64,000 nucleotides of DNA from Neckera pumila (Eukaryota; Streptophyta; Bryopsida; Hypnales; Neckeraceae), in NCBI GenBank assembly GCA_963969595.1, contig OZ018416.1, positions 6,278,065-6,342,064 of the forward strand. The letters run 5' to 3'. The position numbers were made by a program, and so were the translations under genes. How positions within the stretch are numbered: position 1 is the stretch's first letter; every line of letters starts with the position of its first letter. Positions 43,746 to 56,491 of the stretch are shown here, piece by piece. Below the pieces are notes generated by a model. The model saw only the letters and a program-made list of their open reading frames with translations, was not told the origin of the DNA and searched no databases.

Positions 43746-46700
43746 CCCCTAAAGTCCCATTGTCCTCTCGGGGGACAAAATAGATTTTGGGCAGGCTCCT
43801 ACAGTCTCAATATTTGTTCTAACCTTTTGTGAAGATCGAGAATTACATTAGCTTTCCAAAGATGTAATTTTTTTTTCAATCGGTGCCTGGTAGCAAAAGT
43901 TATCGCAGAAAAATTCCAATTTTTAGTTCGGCGGGCAGAAAAAACCGTCAAAAAAACTTTAAACTAAAAATTTTAAAAGTTTTTTCATATAGATTTTATT
44001 TTCATCTACATGGAAAGCTTTGATTCATTCCATTTGGATTTGTTATGCAAAAGTTGTGGACAATCTTATTTCTTGGGTAATTAGAGCATCTTCTTGAAAA
44101 AATAACTTGTAGGATTCATTTTTGAACTCCATTTTGACAATTTAAAACAAAAGAAAGTTTCACAAGGTTAATATTTTTTGCTAGAACAACTCACCATTGT
44201 GATTAGTATATTTCAACCCTATCTTAGAGCTATTAACCCCTAAAGGTCGGAGACTATGTTTTCACCAAAAGCACTCCAAAAATGCCATTTCTAGTACAAG
44301 TATCAAATTTTGGAAAGAAAGCATTTTTAGACATGTAGATAGGTGGTTTAACTAATTTTGGTTGAGTTTTGGAGTGTATCTTGAGGTTTTTTGAGAGGCT
44401 GTATGTGCTTGTTGATACCAATTTGGAAGTTTTGACTTGTAAATAGTCAAATTGGAGTCATTTTTTGGTGATTAGTTGGTTGCCAGGGTAGTCCGAGTCG
44501 GATCTATTTTAGCCAGTGGAGTGATTTCTGTTTTGATTCGATTTGGTTTGAGGTCAGTTTTAATGTCGTGGCTTGATCAGGTTCCGAATTGGTGTGGTAA
44601 GGGCAAATAGGTGATGAATGTGATTGATGCCAAATTGGATGTTTGGTCTCTATGCCTATTTGGATGTAAGGAGCGGTTTCTAATTGGAGTTTGAGCGGTT
44701 GGGTTGGTTGTGTCCAAGTTGGTAACTGCCGGTTTGGGAATTGCTATTTGGTTGTTGAATTTGTGGTTTTTGGCACCCACTGTTGAGAGCAAGTCTAGTG
44801 CAAGTCCCAGCCAAATTGTGCTGTGTATTTGTTTGTGTGATGGGTGATGTGTGTGTGTGTCCTAGTCGGAGACTGTGAGTGTGTTCCAATCTTGGTTGTG
44901 TCTATGTCTAGAAGTGTGTCCTAGTCGGAGATATTTGGTATTGTCAGTATGGCAAAGTGTGTGATGCAAGAAGTTGAAGAATTTATCCAAGTGGGAGAGA
45001 TATTTTTTGTGGTGAGCAGTGAATGTTAATTGGTGGAGAAAATTCCTATTTGGCGGAGATGAGCGCCAGTCCGTGAGGTAGTGGAAGCAGTTGAAAGTTA
45101 AATTGGAAGCTTAAATGAGTGATGTGAAGTGATTATGAAATTAAGTCCAAATTGGAGATCAGAAGAGAGGACTTAGAATTAGAGCTTACAGCAGTGTTTA
45201 GACGTTGAGAATCTTACTAAGTTGTTGAGCTTGTTACATGTTTTAATGGTGATTTGTCACCAAGTTGGTTTAATGTAATGGAAATTTTATGCTGAATAGT
45301 GAGAAGTAATTGATTGTGTTCTTATTGATTCCAATTAGGAAGTTACAATTTGTTTGTAATCAGAGTGGTTGTAGTTGATGAGAGTGGAATCCAAATTGGA
45401 AAATTAAAGCTTGAATGTTGTCTGTCTGGTTTTCCGAATTTGGTTATGTGTTATTGTGTTATGGTTGACTCAATGAGAGATTAGTTTGAAGATGGTGATT
45501 GAGAGCCCAACTTGGTTATGAAAACTCTATGAGTAAAGTGAGTAATTCCAAATTGGGGTATAAACAATGTCAGTTTTGCAATAAACGGAATTATGTAAAA
45601 GCAGAGTGTGAAATGACAAGGGAGCAAGTAAAATCAGTAGAGGAAAATTTGGTGGTTTGAGAATGGAGTAGACTAGAAGTTAAGCATAAAAGAAGTTGCC
45701 GAATAGGAGAGAAGAAGATTCAGTTGGTGGTGAGATGAAAATCCAATTTGGAAGGCTGTGAAGTCCGAGTTGGAAGATAGTCAGCCCGACTTGGTGGTGG
45801 TTCCTGTGCCGGTGTATCCGAGTTGGTGAAAAGAATATCAAGACCCACTTGGCATTTGGGAGATGACTTAACCTTTGTGGCTATAAGGGTGGAGTGAAAA
45901 TTTATGATATAAAAGTTGTAATTGTGAGAAATATATATATTTAAATATGGATAGATGGGTCAATTTTACTCTTTGCCTGGTGTTTGTAATGTCCTATTAG
46001 GTTATTTATTGGCTCATTAGAGACGAACCTATTAGATAGACCTCCTTGGATCAAACATAAACTATAGTTGGTTAAATTCTAAATTGGGTTCCAACGTAAT
46101 CTACAGGACACATGTAACCATAGGACCTTGTAGTAAACTGGTTTGAGAATATGTAAAAAAAATTCAAAATTTTCCACCTTGTAGATTGCAAGATATTAGC
46201 AATTGAATTGACAAAAACCCTTTTTTTGGCCCTGCGAAAGCCCGGACAGCTGCACTTCACATGGTCACATTTAAATGAAAAAATGTCTAAAATGGTGGTT
46301 ACTCTTTGGATTCATTCTTCAAAGCAAGTTGGTTACATGCTTGAAAAATTTCAAATCATTTGGAATTGTACAACATATAGGAAAAAAATAGGTTGTAGAA
46401 AAAAGTAGAGAATGATTCAAAACACAAAATTGTTAAGAATTGAATTATGGAATTGAAAAATGTCAATCCCAACGGTTGTAATGTTGCAATAAACAATACA
46501 CATCCTACGCTTTTATTGTTTTCAAAAAGTATTAAAAATTGAGTTAAAGAAAGGACTTTAAAGTTTATTCTAGAGTAGGGAATCCATAATTGCCTGCAAA
46601 CTAGAACACCTCATAATTTTCATCTCATAAATCAAAATGGAATAATCAAAGCTTTATATGTTTATATAAGTCTAAGAAACCAATTTCAAATTTTTATTTT

Positions 46701-47384
46701 TTTGAAAAGTCATTTTTCAAAATTTATTTAAAAAGTGATTTTTCAGAATTTTTTTGAGCTGCCCTTCGACCATCAAAAATGACATATCATCCAATAACTT
46801 TTTAGCCATGTAGTCCAAAGTTTTGAAAATTGTTGGGCCTTTATGCTACTCCTCGGGCACACGCTTTGTGAAATTTTCAAAGTTAAAAAAAAAAAATTCC
46901 ATTTGTAGGAGCTGCCCAAAATTGCTATGTTGCCAAAAAACGTTGTTTGGTCCTTTACAGGTTAATGATTTCATTTTTCCTTCAATCTTGAACCTACTTC
47001 TACTTAACAAATTTTTAATGAGTGAAAACTAAATGTTTCTGTTTTGAACTTTTTTTCCTAGATTCTCAACTCAATTATTCATCATATAAATTAGAAATTC
47101 AAAATCATAAGAGCAAACATTTTAAATTAAGAAGGTTCAAAGCCAAAAAATGTAGTTGAACAAGGTGCAAAAAAAACTTGATTCCTTCACTTTAGATGCA
47201 AATATCTTGCAATTGACACGGTTAAAGTTTCTAAAATTTCTTTCACACATTCTTACACTAGTGCAGTACAAGATCCTATGGTTAAATATGTAAATAATAC
47301 ATTAAATTTGTCATTTGCTCTTTCCTATAGAAATGACAGTTTTGAGTGGTTTTTGATGAAAAATGGGCCTTGGGACTTTAGGGG
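43746..47384. mobile_element. Outer TTAA-flanked element with nested insertion (copy B only)
   Basis: Perfect terminal inverted repeats, CCCCTAAAGTCCCA at the left and TGGGACTTTAGGGG at the right, are each bordered by TTAA (43742-43745, 47385-47388). The empty site survives in copy A at 19569-19572 as AAC-TTGA-GTGATC, one base different. Taking out the inner element (44237-46961) and one TTAA leaves about 910 bp, which aligns in reverse orientation with the 899-bp element at 38339-39237. There is no transposase. The features fit a non-autonomous piggyBac-like transposon. Confidence 0.8.
44237..46961. mobile_element. Inner nested TTAA-flanked element, 2.7 kb
   Basis: It sits inside the outer element. 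TTAA is at 44233-44236 and 46962-46965. The left end is CCCCTAAAGGTCGG and the right end in reverse complement is CCTGTAAAGGACC, a diverged pair. The host sequence continues smoothly across it when it is removed (GAGCTA-TTAA-TGATTTC compared with GAATTATAACAATTTAG in the 899-bp relative). The middle, about 44350-45950, is unusual: G- and T-rich on the plus strand, with repeated words such as AATTGG, AAGTTGG and TCCGAGT, and no ORF that looks like a transposase. Confidence 0.65.
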
Positions 47385-47594
47385 TTAAGTGATCAGCTAT
47401 GGGTACATTTACCACAATCGCTTTATACAAAAAACTTGAATAACAAAAACGATTTTTTTTTATGGGTTGATATTCTGGTGACTTAGGCGTAGAAGAACCA
47501 CACCAATCCATCTACCTTAATTGCTAAGAGTTCCCTATGGATGTGGTAGCGTGCAGTCCAGTCATCTCTGCTCAGGGGGAACTGTGCATGTACA

Positions 47595-48459
47595 CCCCCC
47601 TACAAGAAAGGTTGACACCCCCCTTTTGCACCCTTCAGCTTTTTTGACATTACTTTGAATATAATTGACATTTCTTGTTTTTGTCAATCAACATTTGTGT
47701 CTAACCCAATCTCCCTCAAGTATACCAAATTTTCAATTTCAAAAAACCAAAATTCCATTTTTGATGAATTTTTTTAATTTTTTTTCACGGTTTTATATGA
47801 AAATTCATAGAAAAATATTAATGATGAATTTTTTAAATTTAATTGCGGAAATACGTAGGAAACATCCAAGTGCACATCTTTCCTTCAACAAACATATCCA
47901 AAAAACTTTCACAATTATCGTAGCAAAAGTTACAGTGGAGGCGTGAATAGTGCTCAAAATTTTAAAAATTCATATCTCTTTATTGTAATTAGATTTTTTT
48001 TTTTTCTTCACATTGTACCTATTTTTACACATGTGAGCATGATGGTACAATTACTTTATCAAAATCTAATTATAATAAAGAGATATGAATTTTCAAAACT
48101 TTGAGCACTATTCACGCCTCCATTGTAACTTTTGCCACAATAATTGTGAAACTTTTCTGGAGATGTTTGTTGAGGAAAGATGTGCGTTTGGATGTTTCCT
48201 ACGTAATTCTGCAACTAAATTAAAAAAATTCGTCATTAATATTTTTCTATAAATTTTCATGTAAAATCGTGAAAAAAAATTAAAAAAATTCACCAAAAAT
48301 GGAGTTTTGGTTTTTTGAACTTGAAAATTTGGTACACTTAAGGGAGATTGGGTTAGAAACAAATGTTGATTGACGAAAACAAGAAATGTTAATTATGTTC
48401 AAAGTAATGTCAAAAAAGCTGAAGGGTGCAAAAGGGGGGCGTCAACCTTTCTTGTAGGG
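47595..48459. mobile_element. Long foldback element with arms of about 400 bp (copy B only)
   Basis: The left arm starts CCCTACAAGAAAGGTTGAC at 47598 and the right arm ends GTCAACCTTTCTTGTAGGG at 48459. The arms are close inverted copies, with the centre near 48025. ATGTACA occurs at 47588-47594 and 48460-48466, an apparent 7-bp target duplication, with three extra C on the left. Copy A has no insertion at the matching point (about 19665-19675). Both arms carry the same short ORF pointing inward (PNFQFQKTK, FFSRFYMKIHRKILM), probably only because the arms are copies. Confidence 0.75.
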
Positions 48460-48467
48460 ATGTACAG

Positions 48468-49963
48468 CACTGTAGCGTTGCTGCCTTGGTTCGTCGATAA
48501 GCTAGGGCACGCTAGGTTTCGGTCGGCGGCTACGTCTGTGGTGTTCCTTTCCTTTCCTCCTTCGTTTTGCCCGTCCTTGGTTGCATCTGCGTTATGAGAT
48601 TTAACTTTCCTTGCCTTGCTTCGCCAGAGTAGGACACAATGAGAAATTTCTAGGTTCCGTGTCGAAACCGATAGTGGCCGGGAGTATAGGGAATGCTCAG
48701 CTTGCGTATGGAGGCAGAAGAAAAGTGACGAAGCTTTGCTTAATGTTTCTATGTTTCTGTAAGTACTACCCAACTGCAGTTCATCTAATTGGCTCACGGT
48801 AATCACTGAATGTTTTGTACAAAGCGCCGGGGTTTAGGGTTTGATCCAATGGTTGATTCTCTCGTTTTGTTTGTTCAGGTTTAGATTGGCCGTATCCAAT
48901 TTCTACTCCAAACCAGCCGAGAATCTAGGAAAGCTTGGTGGACGGAGGTCTCAACATTAGGGTTCCGTTAGCAAACGATCAATACTCTGATTTCATGTTC
49001 AGTTGCCCCCCTCTTCATATGTGAGTTGGGAACTCTCTAGGTAGCCTCCTCCTCACTGCTCTCATGTTTCCTGCATGTACGATATTTCCAGTTGTAAGAG
49101 TACCAATCTTTATACTTGGCGCTTCCGTAAAATATAGAACCAAGGTTTGTGTAGTTGATATCTTATGCCGTCTATAATCGCGTTCTTGAATCTTCTTCTT
49201 GTTCATTTGTTTTCAGCAGTTACTTGCTTCTCTTGGGGTTATTGTGAGGAGTTCGGTTCCCAAAAGGGTACTAGAGTTCAACCAGAACAGACAAATTAAA
49301 GTGAGCTATCCTCGTATGCGAAGCGGCTTTAGCTCTCAGTTCGAATATACACCAGCTCATGTGGATGATCCATTTGTTCAATATCAGCGTTTTTCCATCT
49401 TCTATTTATTTTCCCCTTTCTTGCTTGCAGTTCTGTGCTTGCCATTGTGGAAGGCACGGTCGTTTTTCAGTTTCTGAAGCTTTCATCAGCACCAGTTTGT
49501 GAGACCTGGGGAGCAACAACTTTGGATTTACACTCGGCCTCTAGCCAACTGTGATGCACACAATGGAACGAGGTGGCGGCACCAAGACTCCACTCACTGG
49601 TTGCAGCATTGTCAAGAGGTTGGATTCATTTGCATGTCCTGGGTCCAGGCACATGAGAGTGATGTATTGGAGAGGGCATTCCAAGAATGTGATCAATTGG
49701 TTTCTGCTTTTCTTCTTCTTGATTGTTTATTGTTTACAGTTTGTATTGAAGTGGTTAATTTGACTGAGGAGTTCAGACTAGAAAGTGATGTCTTCTTGAC
49801 CTGCTTGTATAGAGCTTTGCATATTTTTGGCAAGTAATCAACTGCATCTGCGATTTGGTGTTTGCCTTGTGGTGTGTAGGGGTGAGAAGCTTCTTGCAAG
49901 TAAGGTCCCGATCATTTCCTAGGTGCGGGTGCACAATCCAGCTTTAGGGACCAATTACAAAGC
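48468..49963 (+). other. Upstream region of the TIR-NB-ARC-LRR gene, copy B
   Basis: Partner of 19690-21149. It holds a 112-codon ORF at 49499-49837 (RPGEQQLWIYTRPLANCD...) that is interrupted in copy A, and several spliceable pyrimidine-CAG sites. I cannot assign a protein family. It may be 5' leader exons of the receptor gene. Confidence 0.4.
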
Positions 49964-52900
49964 ATGGATGGTCTTGGTCCTTGCCTTCCGTTGCATGAAA
50001 CTCGACCTGGTCCCAAGCATAAGATCTTCCTCAGTCACAGCGGTGCGCAGAAGAGCTTTGTGAATCAATTGTGCAAGGATATTGAGAGATATGATAGATA
50101 CCCTTTTTTTGATGGACTTTGGACAAGTTTACCCATTGGATGCGATTTTCCACAAGCAATCTTTGAAGCGATTGGGCAATGCCAAGTTGCAGTGGTGGTT
50201 TTGTCGGAGGACTTTTTTTCCATGACCAAGTGGCCGATGTTGGAGTTGTCTGCTTTGGTGAAGAGGAAGAGTCATGATCCAGATCTCATTCTGATGCCTG
50301 TGTTCTTGGGCTTGAGCCGCGAACAATGTCGTTGGAGAGAGAACCATGATCGTTGTTTTTCATTGTAGCAGAGGTGGGCCAAAGAAGATCGAAGAATAAT
50401 CCTTGAAGATTGGATGGTTGTTTTCAAAGTGTTTGGATACATCAATAGTATTTCTCTTTGTGGTTTGGATGAAGTGAAGTGTTGAGAAAATATTGTGGAT
50501 GCCGTTTGTAAGGAAGTTCCACCAGAAACAAGGCGTGATGATTCTCACGTCCAAGGAAGATCCCGCATGTGCAAGGTATGTAATGTGTACATTGGTGGTG
50601 AAGTTGTCATTGGCAATACATATAATGTGCAATTGTCCTATGTACGTGTTGTTTGTTTAAGAGGGGAGCATTACATGGCCTGCATATAGCATTTAGGTCT
50701 TAGGCCTATTTGTTGTTGCATACTTATTGAAATCCGTATGGAGAGTTGGGATGCCCATGTTTTTCTTCATGAAGATACCCTTGACGATTTGAATTTTGTC
50801 TCATATTATAGTTGAATTCTCTCAACAAGGGGCCCCAAATCATGAAGCATAGTTCAATGGAAATGAAATAATTGGTAATTCTTTTGATTTTTGTGAAACT
50901 TGTCACATTGAACAGTACACGTAGCTTGTGTTCATTGTAGACATTCAATGTTTCCAATTGATAGTCAATGTTCCTAGAGTGTTATGCATGACCATCTTTG
51001 GTGATTGTCATTGCGAATCATTTGTAGGAGTCTTTGTTTTGTAAGCATTTGTAGTGGACTTTGTTGGAGCACTTATCTGATTTCTACTTCATTGACATCA
51101 AACCTTTTTCTGACAGACTATTCATGAGAATATTGGAGGCATGGAGTTATCCAAACGTTATAAAGTTCGGATCTTGGGACTATATGGAATGGGAGGGATT
51201 GGAAAAAGCACAGCATGTGTAACTCTGTGCAATCACTATTTTGAAGAGTTCCATGGTCGAGTGTGTCATGTTGAGTTTGGAGATATGGAAGAATTGCAAA
51301 TGCTACAAGAAATATTGAGGAGACTCACACACACCAACAATGAGCAAATAGGCAAACTCAACAATGATGAGGTATGATGTCAACTTGATCATTTTGCAGA
51401 TATTGAGATGTTTTTTTGCATTTCCTAAAGCTTTCTTTTTCCTTTATTTAGTTTCTTATGCTTACCATGTATACACATTAATCTTACATATATGTTGACT
51501 TTTACATATAGATAGTAGTATTACACTTGAACATGTTTTATGATATTGAATATGCATTTTTGATAATTGTTCATTGGTACTAAATATGGATGCATTTTTT
51601 GTCAATGCAGTGCAAGGATAGAATGAAGGACATCAAGAATCAAAAGATTCTTTTGGCCATGGACAATGTGTGGGAATCTTATGCAATAGTTGAGCGAGCC
51701 AAACTAATATTGAGAGCCGGATTTTCCAAGAGAAGCATTGTGATAGTGACAGCTCGTTCACTTGGAGAATTGCTGAATTTGAACCTTGAGGAGAGTGAAT
51801 GTATGGAGATGTTGGAGTTAACGGTGGATGATGCCAGATCATTGTTTGTACGAGAGGTTGCATGTGATGAGTCTACCAATGAGCATCTCATTCAACGATG
51901 TGTTGACCGATGCTATTTTAGCAAAGGAGATGGTACAAACTCTCATTATCATCCTTTGGCATTGCGAGTATTGGGTGGACAACTTGGAAGTGATCCAAGC
52001 CAATGGCTTGAGAACTTGGGCAAGATTGATTTGTTCAACCGATATGGAGAGAGACCTGATAAGTGTCCCATCTTTTCCATCTTGAGAAGAAGTTTTGACA
52101 TATTGAAGGATGAAGACAAGCTCCTCTTTATGGATGTTGCACTTTTTGCAAGCTTTGATTCTATTTTGATTTTTCCACCCCTATATGATATCTACAAGTG
52201 GTTGAGCATGATACATGGGAAAAGTATCAAATCTCGGGTATGCAATTTGGCCTTTGTTTGAAGTGATTTCGTTTTAATGTGCATTATGTTGTCATTTTGA
52301 TTTTTCTTGGAGAATGGTGTCGATTGATGAGTTTTTGAGTGTAATGAATTGTATCATATTGACTAGCTTGAGATTGTTCAAATTGATTTCAACAAAGTTT
52401 ATGGGTTTGAGATGCAGTTGAATGGTCTCAAGCGGAAATCACTCATCCAAAATTTTGAAGAAAAGAAGATGGGGATTGGCATTCATGATCTTTGGCTCGA
52501 GTTTTGTGTGATGGAAACAAAGATTGGAAAGTTGAAATCTTGGCGTTGGATCTATGACCCATGGATTTCTTCCAATGATTCAAGTGTTGGAGAACCTAGC
52601 CTCTACACTGGTATATGGAAGTGCGCAGAAAGAATATTGATACAATTAAGGACTGGCAATGTGACTTTAAATCTCAAGCGTTGCGCATGCCTAGTAGCAT
52701 TGGACCTTTGGAGGTAGATCTAGCGGGCAATGCATTGGACTTGAATGGTGCATACAATCTAAAAAGTCTACGAGTAGTTACAGGGTCAATTTGCAAAGTG
52801 CATGGATTGGGATTGTTGAGGCACCTATGTTTACTCGAGTGGGTTGGATTACGAATGAATGTGGAATTCATTGAAGAAATTGGAGGTTTAACCAACCTTC

Positions 52901-54136
52901 AAATCTTGAAGCTGGAGTTTTTTTTTCATTATGATGAAAGCATGAAGGTTCCGAATTTGAGCAACTTGAGTTTGTTACAATGTGTGGCCTTGGACAGCTT
53001 GCGTGAGGGCAATTGCATAACTTGCACTTCAACAATGACGAACTTACAACATCTTTGTCTAAGAGACTGTGAATCTTTGCAAAGATGCAATGGGATAGGT
53101 GACTTAGTTGCGTTGGAAGAACTTCAAATATGTGAGTGTCCAAATCTAGAAGAGTTGCCCAATTTAGAGGGACTCAAAAATCTGAAGAAATTGGACATAA
53201 CAGGATGTAGCTCAATCCAAGTATTATTGGGTGTAGGTGATTTGGCTACTCTTTTGGAGCTTCGAGCACATGGATGCACAAATCTTTGCGAGTTGCCTAA
53301 CTTGAGCAAACTCACAAACTTGCAAGTTCTAGATTTGGGAATGTGCTCACTGAACGAGGCAGTGATGGGACTTAGTGTTTTGATCAATTTACGGAAATTA
53401 TTCATCTCCATCAATAGGATGGGAGAACTCCATGACCTCCACAAATTGACCAAATTGCAATCTTTGGAGGTTGAGGGATGGAGTCCTCAAATATCATCAT
53501 GTGTTGATAGCTTGGTGAATTTGGAGCATCTTTCTATTTTGCATTGCCAAGGTGTGGACATCTTGGATGGTCCCTCAAAGGTATCAAGCTTGTGCACAAT
53601 TGATATTTCAGATTGCGAGTTCAAGGATGTGGCATGCCTAAGCAACTTGATTGGATTGCGTAAGGTTTCTATATATGATTACAATCTTTTGGAGAGATTT
53701 CTTGATATGCACAAGGCCACAGGGTTGGAGACTCTTTCAATTTGTAGTTGCAAGAATCTTCAAGTGTGGGAAGGTTTGAGCAGATCAAGTACAGGATCAT
53801 CTGGAGCAGTTGGTTTGCAGAGTTGTGGCACTTTTCCCCACCTCCAACATTTATCTCTCTCTCAGTTGGCAATCAGAGAGTTACCGGATTTGAGTGACTT
53901 TCCCCAATTATCTGCTCTTTTTGTTAATGAATGTCCAAATTTGATGAGGTTGACCAGCATTGATGGAGTTGAAAAGTATCCATATCAATGACTGTGAGAG
54001 TTTAACAACCATCCCAAATCTAAATGGTTCCAAGACCCTCCTATATGTGTGTTTGAGGAGGTTCGGAGTGAAGTTGAGTACGCATGAGACTGAGAAGCTT
54101 AGAACAATGTGCTCGGGAATCCGCATTACTTACTAG
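49964..54136 (+). pseudogene. TIR-NB-ARC-LRR resistance-type gene, copy B, two stops and two frameshifts
   Basis: Exons: 49964-50575 (TIR), 51117-51371 (P-loop GMGGIGKST), 51611-52237 (rest of NB-ARC, LLAMDNVW, SIVIVTAR, HPLALRVLGG) and 52367-54136 (IHDLW and leucine-rich repeats). The same domains and splice phases as copy A. Lesions: TAG at 50366-50368 (TGG in A), TGA at 50483-50485 (CGA in A), loss of one base near 52710-52718, and loss of 8 bases near 53959. The two deletions together remove 9 bases, so the original frame is regained for the last part, ending at TAG 54134-54136, but the LRR region between them is out of frame with the start. None of these lesions is in copy A. Confidence 0.9.
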
Positions 54137-54659
54137 TTGACTCTGATGAATCTTGCATTTTTGACAAGATCTGAAGCTTGAGTTTACTATGTTTGACTTT
54201 TGAAGCATTTGATTGTGAACACTAGCAATTTGTTTTTGATACCATGATTTTTTCACCCTTTGCATGGTTATGGTGTTGTTCGAGTTCCAATGTATGTACT
54301 TTGGTGGTGGCGAGGGTGGTGGTGAATGGTGGTTAATTTGTATAATTATGTTCATATGTGATGACATTTATGGATTTTTTTGGTATACATTTGTAATATT
54401 AGTTGTAAAGACATTTTGGACTTTGTTATGATCTTTTTACATAGTACTAAGAAACTTGAAAGTAGAAGCATAGTTATTGAAAGCGTGCATGTGGAGTTGT
54501 TCAAGTAGCAAACAATGTATTGGATTAGGTAATTGAATGTAGAATCTTGTTATGAGAAATATCCTCTTGAGCCATAGAAGTGGCAATATTGGAATAAGTG
54601 CTTCTAAGGTAGTCTACTATTAAAGCAATCATCTAGACCTACCAAACTCATCAATGACT

Positions 54660-55474
54660 AGTAAATATTTTATGGAACATGTCAATGAATCTTAAATAGA
54701 CACTACAATGGGAAGGGGGTATTTTAAGTGAATTTTTAAGTATAGTCCTAGTAGTATGATTATAACTAATGACCTTTAAAGGAGAGTTTTAGTAAAAGTG
54801 TACTAATTTCTAGTAAATGTATTTTTAGTAAATTTTTATTAAAAATACTCCTCAAAAGTTCATTACTTATTATTGTACTGCTATAGCGAGGACTATACGT
54901 AAAAACTTACTTAAAACATCCCTTGCCTTTTTCCTTTTACAAAATTCATATCAAATACAGAATAAACTCCAAAAACTTGAAAATTTACTATAGAGGTATA
55001 TTTTAGTGCCTATTATCATGATGTAAATTGTGTCATTCTCAAATTAGAAAACCAACAAACCTAGATTATAGATCCAAAGTTCTTGTTGCTATAAAATATT
55101 GAAACTTATAAATATTTAGAATTTCTAATCATAGTAGAAACTACACTAGATAAGCTTCATCTCATTAGTTGAATTCAAATTCAAATAATATCAATTTTAT
55201 GGCTAAAATTCACATCAAGAGCAAGTAGCAAAAAATGGCCTAAATACATTACAAGCATGATTTGTGAATTAAGCATCTTCTTCTTTTAAGAGGTCAATAA
55301 TATCATAATGAGTGAATTTGCAATACTATTCAATACAAATGTACTCAAGCAACTTCTCCAAAAAATATTGGATGGAAAATTGCTTAATTCTATCCTATAG
55401 TCTCAACTGAAATCATCCATTGGACATTAGTATTTGCATCAAGTCTTATAGGGATGAAGGTTCATTTCTAAATA
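54660..55474. other. 815-bp segment present only in copy B
   Basis: Alignment with A breaks after TCATCAATGACT and resumes at CAACATTAAGCAG; A passes straight across at about 25853. The segment is AT-rich with no gene. It contains a foldback element at about 54701-54935. Either it was inserted into B or it was deleted from A; there are no clear target duplications. Confidence 0.6.
54701..54935. repeat. Foldback MITE of about 235 bp
   Basis: The left arm runs CACTACAATGGGAAGGGGG, TATTTTAAGTGAATTTTTAA, GTATAGTCCT. The right arm in reverse complement runs GGCAAGGGATGTTTTAAG, TAAGTTTTTACGTATAGTCC. The arms are roughly 90-100 bp with a short AT-rich centre. The end CACTACAA is shared with other small elements in this window. 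No target duplication was resolved. Confidence 0.6.
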
Positions 55475-56491
55475 CAACATTAAGCAGAACCATGAATAGA
55501 CTTCATTTTGGAAATTTGATTCCTATCTTCAATACGACTAATCTAGGTAGTTGAAAGACTTGAGTCTAAAATGAACTTCTTAAGCAAATTTTTACAGTAG
55601 AGAATTCACATATAAGGGAATTGCATCTAATTGTGACTTGATTGCAAAACCATCCCATTTGGACATTTATATGCCCCCTCTATATATCAAAACCTAGGAT
55701 TGATTTTAGAAACACCTATTTTCTACATTTTCTAAATTCATAGTTTATTCATATAGAGTCTACAAAATACATTCTTAAATATCCTTTCAACCAATAAGAT
55801 CCAATAAGAACTCTTACAGTTCATTAACAAGAACCATGTTCAAACCTTTATTTGGATGCACTCAAGTGCTTTTAGCTTAGAAGTTTGGACTATTGAACCA
55901 ATGTACACATAGAAAATACACATAGAACTCTTATCCTCCTCAAATATGGATACACTCAAACAATGCAAAGGATACCATTTGCATTACTTTAAGCATTTTT
56001 TAACATACGTAGGAGTGCAACTATGGAAGAAGTCTTTAGGTATGAGAGACAAATATGTTGCAATTATTTTCGTACTATTTAGTGTCAACAAATTCTCATG
56101 CAAACATTCCAAGTGGAAGTTTATAGACCACTATTCAAGGGAATGTCGACAACCCCATTTCCCATTCAAAGATGAATGGCCATGGACAATTAACCAAGTC
56201 ATGCTTGCCCCACTTGCCATTATTGAGCAGAACTCATCTTGATTGGTAAAAGGGATTCAGATAAGAGATGGGATTAGTTTCACATTGTTCATACAACGAT
56301 TCGGCTCGGCTTCAAGCTTCTCTGCAGACTACACATTTGTGTGCAAGTAGCCTCACATTCCTCCATATGGCCACTTGATTCATTACCAAAGTTGTTGTAC
56401 AGTACACTACTTCAAGCCTTGGGCAGAAGAAATCCAAGCGCTTGAGCTCTTGCAGTTGTGAGTTTGTGACTTGTGAGGCACCCAACTACCA

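Noticed and set aside
47665..48362. Two homologous short genes in convergent orientation
   Set aside because: They are the two arms of one foldback element; the shared ORF follows from arm symmetry and has no recognised domain.
52615..53991. A 458-codon ORF taken as an independent LRR gene
   Set aside because: It is the last exon of the copy B receptor after a 1-base deletion; the apparent start lies within the exon, out of frame with the upstream coding sequence.
21150..54136. Stop codons in both receptor copies being repaired by RNA editing
   Set aside because: Editing of this kind is known from plant organelles and not nuclear mRNAs; the sister copy shows the sense codon at each site, so mutation is the simple explanation.
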